A stretch of DNA of 64,000 nt from Shewanella sp. CG12_big_fil_rev_8_21_14_0_65_47_15. Its GTDB lineage: Bacteria > Pseudomonadota > Gammaproteobacteria > Enterobacterales > Shewanellaceae. The notes under the pieces were generated by a model. It had not been told where the DNA came from. It was given only the letters and a program-made list of their open reading frames with translations, and did not search any database. A program made the translations under genes and the position numbers. The stretch is taken from NCBI RefSeq assembly GCF_002783505.1, contig NZ_PFGL01000017.1, positions 52,253 to 116,252 of the forward strand. The letters are read 5' to 3'. Below, piece after piece: positions 29,905 through 38,357 of this stretch; position 1 is the first letter of the stretch, and each line of letters begins with the position of its first letter.

Positions 29905-30195
29905 ATGGCGCGTTTAGCTGAACAGGACAAATTGCAACCCGACTGGTGGACTAAGTCACTGGCGGGGTTGATTTTAGGATTTACCTTAGCGCTTGGACTG
30001 GTGGGGTTATTTGCTTGGTTTGGCCCGGGCGGCATCGATGCCGATACCAAAGTGCAGTTCAATATGTGGCTGATTGCACCCATCTGGTTATTGATTTTAA
30101 GTTTTAGTTTTCTCTTTAAAACCGGGCTAAGGGCAATCGGCTATTTAGGCCTACTCAACGTTTTGACTTATATAGTTTTATATACCTTTAGGTGA
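29905..30195 (+). CDS. Small membrane protein, DUF3649-like (iron-uptake accessory)
   Basis: A 96-residue protein with three predicted spans (about 18-38, 52-72, 76-94). Pattern and position between a DUF3325-like gene and a PepSY permease resemble DUF3649 proteins of siderophore-iron uptake loci. It is spaced 3 bases from the gene before and 6 bases from the one after. Confidence 0.65.
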   Translation: MARLAEQDKLQPDWWTKSLAGLILGFTLALGLVGLFAWFGPGGIDADTKVQFNMWLIAPIWLLILSFSFLFKTGLRAIGYLGLLNVLTYIVLYTFR

Positions 30196-30201
30196 TAAGG
30201 A

Positions 30202-31818
30202 ATGAAAGTTCGCAGTGATGTGTTAAGGGTGTATCAGTCTATTCATATTTGGACTGGGATCATCGCCGGAATCCTATTATTTATCGGCTTCTATGCGGGC
30301 TCGCTCACTATGTTTAAGGGGGCGATTGAGGCTTGGTCAATGCCACCCTCTGTGACTTTGCCCCGAGTCTCTGCCGATAAGCTCGATGACTTAGTTTCGC
30401 AGGTGCTAGCACAGGATGATAAGGCGAAAATCGGCTTTAGTTTGCACTTGAATGATGAACATCAATCGCCGATGACCTGGTATCAACAGGGCTCGGAGCG
30501 GGAACTCAGTATGAGTCACCAGCTTTGGCATGCCAGCCTAGATGAAAATGGGCAGTTACTCACACAGTTAAGTACGCCCAGTGAGTTAGCGGAGCTTATC
30601 GATCAATTACACCGCACTGCGGGTATTGCGGGTGAAGTCGGCCACGATCAGGCGGGCGTCTATGTGCTGGGCGTTGCCGCCTTTTTATACTTCTTGGCAC
30701 TGGTTTCTGGGGTGATTTTTTTACTGCCAACCTTAACCAAAAGCTTTTTCGCGCTGCGTAAAGATAAAGGCGAGAGTCGTTTCTGGCTCGATGCCCATAA
30801 CTTAGTGGGCATTACCAGCCTGCCATTTCATCTGGTGATAAGCCTAACTGTGATCGTGTTTGCCTTCCATGATCAACTTTACGATGGGCTTAAGCATGCG
30901 GTTTATGGTGAAAAACCATTATTTGCTCAACCCGCACCAGACAAAACGCCCTATACACTCGCCGATCTGCCCAAAGTCACTACGGTGTTAGCTAAGGTGC
31001 AGGAAATCACTCCCGATTATCAAGTAAATGAAATGACTTTTATGAACTTGGATAATTCCCGTGCGACCCTACGTTTAGGGCTATATAACCCTAATGGTTT
31101 TATGCGCGGGCCGGTAACCGATTTCTTATACCTGCATCCCTATAGTCTTAAGGTGTCCAATAGCACGATTGACCAAAGTGACAAGGGGATTTGGGCCAGA
31201 ACGGTTGCGGTATTCTTTGGGCTGCACTTTGGTAGTTACGGGGGAGATCTTGGTCGCTGGGTGTATTTTCTTTTAGGCTTGAGCGGCGCCTTTTTATTTT
31301 ACAGTGGTAACTTGCTGTGGCTGGAGAAGCGCCGTAAAAAGCAGTCGAGTGAACAAACCCGTGCCTGTCGTTTAATGGCGAGCGCGACCGTGGGGATTTG
31401 TCTTGGATCCGTTGCCGCCTTAGCGGTAAGTATGTTGCTGGGTAAATGGTTATATGCGCATGTTAGCAATATTAACCACATTTACCTGTGGTTGTATTAT
31501 CTAGTGTTCACCGTGTTGGTGGCCTATGCCTTTTGGCGTGGTGCAGCCAAGGCGGCTCTGCTGATTTTACCTTTGTGTGCCTTGGTCACCTTGGCGATGC
31601 CAATGACCTCTTTAGTTGCGGTATTAGCGCCAAGTTTAGGCTTGTGGGCACCTTATTCTGCGGCAACTTTAGGCGTCGATCTGGTGGCCTTAGCCTTTAG
31701 TGGGGGATTCTACTATTGCTATAGGCTGACTCGGCAACGGGTATTTTACGGTCCCCAGGATAGTGTTTGGGCTATGCCGACTAAGGCTTTATCGTTGGAG
31801 TCAGTACTAACCCGTTAA
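30202..31818 (+). CDS. PepSY-associated transmembrane protein (siderophore-iron reductase type)
   Basis: A 538-residue inner-membrane protein of the PepSY_TM (PiuB/FoxB-like) family. Spans lie near 18-38, 155-175, 205-225 and 345-365, with three more at the C-terminus (about 395-515). Two periplasmic regions, about 40-150 and 230-340, lie between spans. Conserved histidines near membrane ends (SIHIWTGI, DAHNLVGITSLPFHLV, GLHFGSYGG) match the haem or metal ligands proposed for these ferric-siderophore reductases. It is third in the operon with the two small membrane proteins. No TonB receptor is adjacent. Confidence 0.85.
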   Translation: MKVRSDVLRVYQSIHIWTGIIAGILLFIGFYAGSLTMFKGAIEAWSMPPSVTLPRVSADKLDDLVSQVLAQDDKAKIGFSLHLNDEHQSPMTWYQQGSERELSMSHQLWHASLDENGQLLTQLSTPSELAELIDQLHRTAGIAGEVGHDQAGVYVLGVAAFLYFLALVSGVIFLLPTLTKSFFALRKDKGESRFWLDAHNLVGITSLPFHLVISLTVIVFAFHDQLYDGLKHAVYGEKPLFAQPAPDKTPYTLADLPKVTTVLAKVQEITPDYQVNEMTFMNLDNSRATLRLGLYNPNGFMRGPVTDFLYLHPYSLKVSNSTIDQSDKGIWARTVAVFFGLHFGSYGGDLGRWVYFLLGLSGAFLFYSGNLLWLEKRRKKQSSEQTRACRLMASATVGICLGSVAALAVSMLLGKWLYAHVSNINHIYLWLYYLVFTVLVAYAFWRGAAKAALLILPLCALVTLAMPMTSLVAVLAPSLGLWAPYSAATLGVDLVALAFSGGFYYCYRLTRQRVFYGPQDSVWAMPTKALSLESVLTR

Positions 31819-31852
31819 ATATTTGTGTTGGCCGCTTGTTGTTATTGATTTG

Positions 31853-31877
31853 AATACCCAGCTTAGCTGGGTATTTT
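31853..31877. terminator. Bidirectional terminator between convergent PepSY gene and trxC
   Basis: AATACCCAGC, loop TTA, GCTGGGTATTTTT: symmetric stem with A and T tracts, between converging genes. Confidence 0.85.
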
Positions 31878-31896
31878 TATATTCAACTTAAAGTTG

Positions 31897-32319
31897 CTAA
31901 CTATAACTCTTTAGCCATTGATCGAACGCCGATTTAGGTAAAGCTCCGGCTTGCTGCGCGAGGAGTTGTCCTTGCTTGAAAATCATTAGAGTCGGAATGG
32001 AGCGAATATTAAATTGGGCCGCCAGCGCTTGTTGTTCCTCGGTATTAATCTTGCCGAAGCGGAATTGGGGTTCCCATATTTTTGCCGCCTCGGTAAAAAC
32101 AGGTGCAAAGCTTTTGCAGGGGCCGCACCAGCTTGCCCAAAAATCGACCACTAAGGGCAACTCTGACTTATGGGCGTGATTACTAAAATTGGCGCTTGTA
32201 AGCTCGATGGGCGCAGCGGCAAACATACTGCGTTTGCATTTACCGCAGGTCGGCTGCTCAGTTAACCGCTCGTTGGGCACGCGGTTTAAGGTGTCACAGT
32301 GGGGGCAAGCGATAATCAT
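31897..32319 (-). CDS. trxC: Thioredoxin 2
   Basis: A 140-residue cytoplasmic disulfide reductase. An N-terminal zinc ribbon (CPHCDT and CGKCKR) precedes the thioredoxin fold with active site WASWCGPCKSF, the layout that separates TrxC from TrxA. The conserved cis-Pro is in RSIPTLMIF. In enterobacteria trxC is induced by OxyR; no OxyR site was sought successfully here. Confidence 0.96.
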   Translation of the reverse strand: MIIACPHCDTLNRVPNERLTEQPTCGKCKRSMFAAAPIELTSANFSNHAHKSELPLVVDFWASWCGPCKSFAPVFTEAAKIWEPQFRFGKINTEEQQALAAQFNIRSIPTLMIFKQGQLLAQQAGALPKSAFDQWLKSYS

Positions 32320-32511
32320 AATCTAGCTCCTAAGCTCGAGGGATAATCTCAATATGGGGATGAATAGGTGGAATTTAAAGGAGGATAGGCGCAAGTGAGC
32401 TAGTTCTTGGCCACAAAATCCCCTACACACGCCGACAAGTTGACCTACCGATGCTAGAATAGACGCTTTGATAAGTCACTTGTATTAAGTGAAGGGTAAG
32501 AGATTAATTAA

Positions 32512-32847
32512 ATGACTGAATTAGAAGTAATAGATCTGGTTGTCGGTGAAGGGAAAGCAGCCGTAAAGGGCGCTTTGATCACCACCCAATACCGCGGCTT
32601 TTTGCAGGATGGTACCCAATTTGATTCCTCCTATGACCGTGGTCAGGCATTTCAATGTGTGATTGGCACTGGCCGAGTGATTAAAGGCTGGGATCAAGGC
32701 ATTATGGGGATGAAAGTCGGCGGTAAGCGTAAGTTGTTAGTGCCTGCTCACTTAGCCTACGGTGAGCGCCAAGTGGGTGCTCATATCAAACCTAATTCGG
32801 ATCTGACCTTTGAAATTGAATTATTAGAAGTGCTGACCAGAGACTAA
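32512..32847 (+). CDS. FKBP-type peptidyl-prolyl cis-trans isomerase
   Basis: A 111-residue single-domain FKBP12-like rotamase without signal peptide, so cytoplasmic. Hallmarks: YRGFLQDGTQFDSSYDRG, VIKGWDQGIMGMKVGGKR and AYGERQVG with the C-terminal PNSDLTFEIELL. It accelerates prolyl isomerisation in protein folding. The next gene begins 19 bases after it on the same strand. Confidence 0.95.
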   Translation: MTELEVIDLVVGEGKAAVKGALITTQYRGFLQDGTQFDSSYDRGQAFQCVIGTGRVIKGWDQGIMGMKVGGKRKLLVPAHLAYGERQVGAHIKPNSDLTFEIELLEVLTRD

Positions 32848-32866
32848 TTAAGGAAAAATATTTTTC

Positions 32867-33844
32867 GTGACTTCGGATACCGCAGCGGAACAGATTAAAC
32901 AGCTTCAGGCTGAAATCGCTCAGCTAAAACGGGAAAACGCTAATTTAACGGCGTTGAATCGTCGTGCCGAAGAAAAACTGTTTGCCGCCCTCGATGGTAA
33001 TGGCCTGTGTCTGTGGGAACAGCATATTCCCAGTGGGAATTTGACCATATTTAATATGCGCTGGGGCGAATTATTAGGTTTCAGCCGTGAAGAACTGGCA
33101 GCGCATATCGATAGCTGGAAAAGTAAATTACACCCAGAGGATAAAGAGTGGGTGATCAAAGCCTTTGAAGATCATGTCAGTGGTAAAGCCGATTACTATC
33201 AGGTGGTACACCGAATGCTGCACAAAGATGGCAGCATCACTTGGGTGTCCGACCGGGGGCGTATCGTTGAACGTCTTGCCGACGGCACGCCGCTGCGAAT
33301 GATGGGCAGCCATATCGATATTACCCAAGAAAAACGCTATGAAATGGATTTAGCCCGCTTAGCCCACAGTGATCCTTTAACGAATTTGATGAATCGCCAA
33401 GCCATAGCCAAGGCATTCGATGACTCCTTGCGTTCGGGTATCCACGGGGCATTACTCTTTATCGATCTGGATGGTTTTAAAGCCTTAAATGATCATTACG
33501 GCCATAAGTTTGGCGACAGTTTGTTGATGCATGTGGCGCATACTTTAGTGTCTCACTCGGGTGAGCAAGCGAAGATCGCTCGGCTAGGTGGTGATGAATT
33601 TGTGATTTTACTACTATCATCCGAGACAGAATCTTTAGCTATGCTCGCCCAGTCCTTACTCGATGTGTATCGACAAAAATTTCTACTAGAAGGCTGTGAA
33701 GTGGAAATAGGTTTGAGCATTGGTATCGATATTTTTGGCGATGACGATAGTTTCGCCGAAAGTTGCGATCGCGCCGATGCCGCCATGTATCTGGTGAAAC
33801 ACCAAGGAAAACATGGGTATTGCTTCTATCAGCCCCCCAAATAA
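32867..33844 (+). CDS. PAS-GGDEF diguanylate cyclase
   Basis: A 325-residue soluble protein. A GTG start at 32867 lies 19 bases after the isomerase gene, with AGGA upstream. An N-terminal coiled coil (about 8-40) leads to a PAS/PAC domain (about 45-165, ending GSHIDITQEKR). The GGDEF domain (about 168-320) has LFIDLDGFKALNDHYGH and RLGGDEF (about 240), so it should be an active diguanylate cyclase. The RxxD inhibitory site is absent. It may be co-transcribed with the isomerase. Confidence 0.92.
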   Translation: MTSDTAAEQIKQLQAEIAQLKRENANLTALNRRAEEKLFAALDGNGLCLWEQHIPSGNLTIFNMRWGELLGFSREELAAHIDSWKSKLHPEDKEWVIKAFEDHVSGKADYYQVVHRMLHKDGSITWVSDRGRIVERLADGTPLRMMGSHIDITQEKRYEMDLARLAHSDPLTNLMNRQAIAKAFDDSLRSGIHGALLFIDLDGFKALNDHYGHKFGDSLLMHVAHTLVSHSGEQAKIARLGGDEFVILLLSSETESLAMLAQSLLDVYRQKFLLEGCEVEIGLSIGIDIFGDDDSFAESCDRADAAMYLVKHQGKHGYCFYQPPK

Positions 33845-33868
33845 AAAACCACCTCGCGGTGGTTTTTT
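33843..33868 (+). terminator. Terminator after PAS-GGDEF gene
   Basis: AAAAAACCACC, loop TCGC, GGTGGTTTTTT; it overlaps the stop codon. Confidence 0.9.
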
Positions 33869-33932
33869 GTCCTAAATAGCCATTCCAAATGATAGGAGCA
33901 ACTATTTAGCCTGTTACCTGTGATGCGCCGTC

Positions 33933-34277
33933 TTATGGTGTCACTAGTTCAAATCGTGGATGACAGCTTACACATAAGTTTTCAGATTTCTTATGTACGT
34001 GGTGGCATTTAGCACAATCTGTCTCAGTAGCGAAGTGACGGTTGTTATGGGGATTTGTTGGTTTCACGTCTGCTGTTTTTGCCGCGAGCTTTTCTGTGTT
34101 GTGGCATTGCACACATTTAAGCATGGGCACAGCTTGACGTTCTCCAGAGCCATGGCAACTGGCGCATTTTACCCCTTTCGATGCATGGGTTTGATCGAGT
34201 AGAACAGTGTCTTTTGCTAACGCGCTGCCAGCGAAAATACTCAAGACAAGAGAAAGCATAATTGTTAAGTTCTTCAT
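33933..34277 (-). CDS. Periplasmic tetraheme cytochrome c (flavocytochrome partner)
   Basis: A 114-residue precursor with a cleavable signal peptide (MKNLTIMLSLVLSIFAGSALA) and four CxxCH haem sites: CASCH, CVQCH, CAKCH, CVSCH, plus extra His ligands. This is the layout of the haem domain of Shewanella flavocytochrome c fumarate reductase and the small tetraheme cytochromes, and the FAD subunit gene lies directly upstream in the same operon. I start at the ATG 34277, with GGAA nine bases before; an upstream in-frame start at 34328 would ruin the signal peptide. It should pass electrons from the quinol/CymA pool to the neighbouring flavin reductase. Confidence 0.93.
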   Translation of the reverse strand: MKNLTIMLSLVLSIFAGSALAKDTVLLDQTHASKGVKCASCHGSGERQAVPMLKCVQCHNTEKLAAKTADVKPTNPHNNRHFATETDCAKCHHVHKKSENLCVSCHPRFELVTP

Positions 34278-34346
34278 TGTGTTATTCCATTGTTCATTTA
34301 ACTGGATGCCCAAATATGAAGCCTCCATTTTTGATGACTTTGCGCG

Positions 34347-36014
34347 CTATAGTTTGGCGACGTATTTGCCGGCTAAGTAACCGAAGGTGTAACAACGGCC
34401 TAGGGACAAGCCGAATACGGTCAATGGATAGTCAACGCCACCATAGAAACCGGCTCCAAGGTTGCCGACAATGAATAAACCCGGAATTTCTTTACCATCG
34501 GCATCGAGTACTTGATGGTTTTCGTTAACGAGAATACCTGAACATAGAGTCGATATTCGCATGCGACGGTGGATCCCGTAGAATGGAGGCTTGAGTACTG
34601 GCACCATCTTGCTCGCCGGTTTGCCGAAGTCCTCATCTTTGCCTTTTTTGCATAACTCGTTGTAACGGTTAACGTTAGCTACAAAGGTTTTTGGATCGCA
34701 TTCCAGTTTCACTGCCAATTCTTCTAAGGTGTTAGCTGAATAGGTATTGATCAAAGAAGGGTAGACGCCCTTTTTCTCGCCTGGCTCTTCAGGCATATAG
34801 ACTTTCATTTCTTCTGGAGAATAGAGGTGGCCAGGCCAATCTTTGGCTTGCGTCATATAGTCTGAATCAAATACTTGGGAGTAATGACCAGCGTTCTGCT
34901 CATCTTTCAAGTAGTTATTCATCAGAGACATCTCGACCTTTTCATTCACAAAGCGCTCACCTTTACGGTTTACGGCTAGGAATGGCATGTCGCACATTGA
35001 GGCAGGACCCGCATCGAAGTCATGGAGCATTTTTGTGTGGCCAACGGGTTCGATCACGCCACCCGCCCAATAGGCCATGGCAAAACCATCACCAGTGCGG
35101 TCCATTTGCTTACGTTCAAAGTTTTTCAGTTCGGGGATGAAGAAGTCACACATGGCTTTGTTATTTTGATAGTCACCGGAAGACAGGATGACACCTTTCT
35201 TAGCCATGTATTTGTGGTACTTACCATCACGAGTCTGGGCAATGACCCCAATCACTTTTCCTGATTCGTCTTGGATTAACTGTTGTGCAGGCGTGTTAAA
35301 GAAGAATTTTACGCCTGCTTTTTCAGCAGTCTTAGCTAAAGCGCGAATGCCATCACCCGTAGTGTAGGGTTTAGGGCCGCAGAATGAGGTCACAAAATTT
35401 AAACGATCACCTTCATCTGCAATACCGCGAATACCATGTTGCGGTTGAGTTCCTTGGTCAACAATCTGACCGCCACCCTGTTTAACGCGGTCAATAACCC
35501 AAGTCACAGCTTCACCGGAGTTGTAGGCCCATTGTCTTAGCAAACCAGGGTGTGAACGATGGGCATTGTCCGCCATTAAACGGCTAACTAACGCTTCGAT
35601 TGCCGATTTGTCGCTATTTTTTAGATCAATCCCTGAACCTGTATTGCCTTGGGATACGGGAATAGCTTGCTTTTGCAAACAAGCAACGCTTGCGCCGCTT
35701 TCTCTGGCGGAGAGAGCCGCTGGCACGCCCGAAGCGCCAGCACCGACAACGACAACATCAAAGGTTTGGGTTGTCGCAATATCTTTATCAGCAATAGGTT
35801 TTGGCTTAGGTAGAAAACCTAAGGTTGCGCCACCAATCTCACCATATTCAGTGCCAACCTGAAGTGGCGCTGCACTAGCAGCACCCATACCAAGACTGGC
35901 GAAGGCTAAGCCACCGCTGCCTACCGCTGCTCGCGTCAGGAAAGTTCTTCGAGATATACCATTTTGCAGGACGCTAGCAGTGTATTGATCAATTTCTTTC
36001 GATTCTTTACTCAT
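34347..36014 (-). CDS. Tat-exported FAD reductase, fumarate-reductase flavoprotein superfamily (enoate-type substrate)
   Basis: A 555-residue periplasmic flavoprotein with a twin-arginine signal (SRRTFL) and the FAD motif VVVGAGASGVPAALSA. The FAD_binding_2 and capping-domain organisation follow FccA/UrdA. The proton-donor arginine segment is GERFVNE (compare GNRFMNE in FccA). But the fumarate carboxylate ligands are not conserved: the HTMGG segment of FccA is replaced by STLCSG, and GANRLGG by GVDYPLTVFG. It is therefore unlikely to be a fumarate reductase. With the tetraheme cytochrome gene just downstream and an esterase and uptake genes nearby, I infer reduction of another unsaturated acid, perhaps a hydroxycinnamate or similar. 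Confidence 0.85.
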   Translation of the reverse strand: MSKESKEIDQYTASVLQNGISRRTFLTRAAVGSGGLAFASLGMGAASAAPLQVGTEYGEIGGATLGFLPKPKPIADKDIATTQTFDVVVVGAGASGVPAALSARESGASVACLQKQAIPVSQGNTGSGIDLKNSDKSAIEALVSRLMADNAHRSHPGLLRQWAYNSGEAVTWVIDRVKQGGGQIVDQGTQPQHGIRGIADEGDRLNFVTSFCGPKPYTTGDGIRALAKTAEKAGVKFFFNTPAQQLIQDESGKVIGVIAQTRDGKYHKYMAKKGVILSSGDYQNNKAMCDFFIPELKNFERKQMDRTGDGFAMAYWAGGVIEPVGHTKMLHDFDAGPASMCDMPFLAVNRKGERFVNEKVEMSLMNNYLKDEQNAGHYSQVFDSDYMTQAKDWPGHLYSPEEMKVYMPEEPGEKKGVYPSLINTYSANTLEELAVKLECDPKTFVANVNRYNELCKKGKDEDFGKPASKMVPVLKPPFYGIHRRMRISTLCSGILVNENHQVLDADGKEIPGLFIVGNLGAGFYGGVDYPLTVFGLSLGRCYTFGYLAGKYVAKL

Positions 36015-36165
36015 TTAATACTCCTTTGGCCCTCATTGCTAAAGAGGTTCCCCTATAGCAACGACACTGGATCTATGTATAACCACATATGTTTGCTTGC
36101 TTTAAAAACGTAAAATGCAGTTGTGCGAAAGTGATTAAATTTCACCTCATTAACAACATACCTTT

Positions 36166-36183
36166 AAATGTATGACATATGAC
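36166..36183. promoter_or_regulatory. Candidate GntR/FCD operator upstream of flavoreductase operon
   Basis: AAATGTATGACATATGAC matches 15 of 18 positions of AAATGTATGATGTATAAC at 39673-39690, upstream of the porin gene. Both lie in promoter regions of one cassette that includes a GntR/FCD regulator. Confidence 0.4.
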
Positions 36184-36423
36184 AATAAACCAAAAGGAGT
36201 ATTAATAACATCTTTGCAGTGCTTCACAAAACGCTGGAGTTTTGAGCGATAAATATGATTATTTTTGGGGAAATTATCTAATGTAAGCTTTTATTGACTA
36301 AGTGACTTTATAAGTATTGGGAATATTAAACTTTAGTTTTTATTATGTTTTACTTTAAATGAACATAGATTTTATTGGCATATTTATAGGGGGACATTAT
36401 AAATAAGAAGCCTAGCTTTAAAT

Positions 36424-36454
36424 AATGCCACCCCAATCTTGTTGGGGTGGCATT
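36424..36454 (-). terminator. Terminator of the esterase gene
   Basis: A 13-bp perfect stem AATGCCACCCCAA/TTGGGGTGGCATT with a five-base loop, 22 bases beyond the esterase stop on the minus strand; the T tract is weak. Confidence 0.7.
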
Positions 36455-36475
36455 AGGGCTGCGATGTCTTGGTTA

Positions 36476-38212
36476 TTATTCAGGTGTTACACAGGTAAAA
36501 TTGGCGGCATCTTCAATACTACCTATACCATTATATTTTGCGAATTGGGGATATGGGCAGAGGATCCTCGTTCTGCTTTTTGACCAATCATTGGGTAATT
36601 CGGTATTTTCAGGGCGCACGGAGGCCGTGATATTTTGTGGTTCTACACCTTTTTCAACCCAGTCAACCAATGCGCGGACCATGTTAAACTTATCTGTGGT
36701 AGGACCCTTGCCGCAATGATTCATCCCTGGGATTAAGAACAAGCGGGCGAAGTTTTCGGCGTGCCCAGCATTGGCATCTCCTAATTCCTGATACCAGTTC
36801 ACTGTATCATTGACTGAAAATACGGGGTCCGATGTTCCGTGAAATACCATCATCTTTGCGCCGCGATTTTTTAAGACAGAAAGATCCGTTGGATGGGGAG
36901 GCGTCATAAAATCGATACCCGATTCGGAGTAAATCGAATCCGTGGCATAGATCCTTTGGGCGTCCTCATCCATGCTAAATGATTGCACAAATTCCAAACT
37001 GGATTGTTCAGTTCCACCATTAAAGGGCGTGGGTGGTGAACTAAAGATAAAACCCACGGCGCCGGGATCTCGATTTAGCGCCATAAAATATTCCCATTCG
37101 GACCAACCCGATGCACCGATACCCGCATCGTATGGGAAGTCAGTATAAATGGCTTCACCTGTCTTACTGTTATGGGGTCCTGCCATAATATTGCCTAGAA
37201 CCTGCTTTTGCTCTGGGGTTAAGCAGGTATTGTCTCTGCCACTTGAACAGGTTGGAACATCACGTTCAAGGTCAAATGACTTCTGACAGGAGTAAGTGTC
37301 GGCAATCATGCCATCGCTCACGCCGTCAAGGGCATCACACTGCTCGAGGACTTTTTGGGAAACGAGGGAAAATTCTTCGGGGGTAATGGCGGTTTGTAGT
37401 GTGGCTAAAATATCAGCACTATCAAATTCAACGAGTTTTGCATATTGCTGAACGCCATACATTTGCGCTACTGCAGCTTTGGGTAGGTTAAATCCGGGGT
37501 TACCTACCAGAAAGCCATCGTACATATCGGCAAAACGACTGGCCGCGACCATAGTGTGTCTGCCACCGTTAGAACAACCGGCAAAATATGATCTATCGGG
37601 TTGTTTGCCATAGGCTTTTTCTATCAGACTTTTCGCCATAGGCGTTAACTCGGCCACTCCGTTGTAGCCGTAGTCTTGCCTTGCTTGGGGGTCTAAGCCA
37701 AAAAATGGCGTTGGCGCTGGATGCCCCATATCAGAACTAATAACCGCGAATCCTTCATTCAGGGCGGCGGAATCTGGACCAGCGGAAAATACGATTCGAC
37801 CTACAGCCTTAGCTACCGAACCATCGAGGCCGCCGTTGGCTTGATAATAGAATCGTCCATTCCAGTTAGTGGGTAAACGCATTTCAAAGCCGATAGCATA
37901 GCGAGTCTCTCCCGCAATGCCAGTGCCTATCCTTTCGTTCATATAGCCGGTTACTAAACAATGTTCTGGGGCACGGTAATGTTCAGTTGCGCTATAGGCA
38001 ACATTTCCAGCAGAAACTAATTGTGAGTCAGTTATTACCGTGTTTTTAAAACTATATTGTGAGGCTATTTCATTACATATATTTAATGTGCCAGATTTCG
38101 CTGGAGTTAATTGTGGTAATGAGGCTTCTGAGTCATCGTTATTTCCGCATCCACTAAGTAAGATACAGAAAATGGCCATGGCTGGGATAATTAAGAAATT
38201 CTTTTGTTCCAT
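36476..38212 (-). CDS. Tannase/feruloyl esterase family lipoprotein
   Basis: A 578-residue extracytoplasmic esterase. The signal peptide ends in lipobox LLSGC (then GNNDDS), predicting lipid anchoring. The catalytic serine is in FAGCSNGGR and the histidine in PGMNHCGKGP, which gives the CS...HC pairing (disulfide next to the catalytic residues) typical of fungal and bacterial tannases and feruloyl esterases; the Asp is probably in HGTSDPVF. Such enzymes hydrolyse esters of gallic or hydroxycinnamic acids. I start at the ATG 38212 (GAGAT upstream) rather than a TTG at 38224. Neighbours are a porin, a flavin reductase and an uptake system for the presumed acid product. Confidence 0.9.
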   Translation of the reverse strand: MEQKNFLIIPAMAIFCILLSGCGNNDDSEASLPQLTPAKSGTLNICNEIASQYSFKNTVITDSQLVSAGNVAYSATEHYRAPEHCLVTGYMNERIGTGIAGETRYAIGFEMRLPTNWNGRFYYQANGGLDGSVAKAVGRIVFSAGPDSAALNEGFAVISSDMGHPAPTPFFGLDPQARQDYGYNGVAELTPMAKSLIEKAYGKQPDRSYFAGCSNGGRHTMVAASRFADMYDGFLVGNPGFNLPKAAVAQMYGVQQYAKLVEFDSADILATLQTAITPEEFSLVSQKVLEQCDALDGVSDGMIADTYSCQKSFDLERDVPTCSSGRDNTCLTPEQKQVLGNIMAGPHNSKTGEAIYTDFPYDAGIGASGWSEWEYFMALNRDPGAVGFIFSSPPTPFNGGTEQSSLEFVQSFSMDEDAQRIYATDSIYSESGIDFMTPPHPTDLSVLKNRGAKMMVFHGTSDPVFSVNDTVNWYQELGDANAGHAENFARLFLIPGMNHCGKGPTTDKFNMVRALVDWVEKGVEPQNITASVRPENTELPNDWSKSRTRILCPYPQFAKYNGIGSIEDAANFTCVTPE

Positions 38213-38289
38213 TTTTAATCTCAATAATTAAATCAACGTATATTTGCCGCAACTTTTAATTGGAGATGAGTATTTTGCGGTATAAAAAC

Positions 38290-38320
38290 CGGGTGTATCT
38301 AACAAAGCTGATACACCCGC
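38290..38320 (-). terminator. Hairpin after the porin gene
   Basis: CGGGTGTATC and GATACACCCG form a ten-bp perfect stem with an eleven-base loop downstream of the porin stop (minus strand), followed on that strand by GGTTTTTATA. Confidence 0.6.
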
Positions 38321-38357
38321 ATTAAGTTTTGGTGCAGGGGAGTTGAAACGGATGAAA

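Larger units (their letters stand above)
36015..36475. other. Intergenic region with promoter of flavoreductase operon
   Basis: 461 AT-rich bases between two minus-strand genes. The left part must contain the flavoreductase promoter and has a candidate operator at 36166-36183 and a related motif ATGTATAACC at 36075-36084. The right end is the tannase terminator. No gene was found. Confidence 0.55.
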
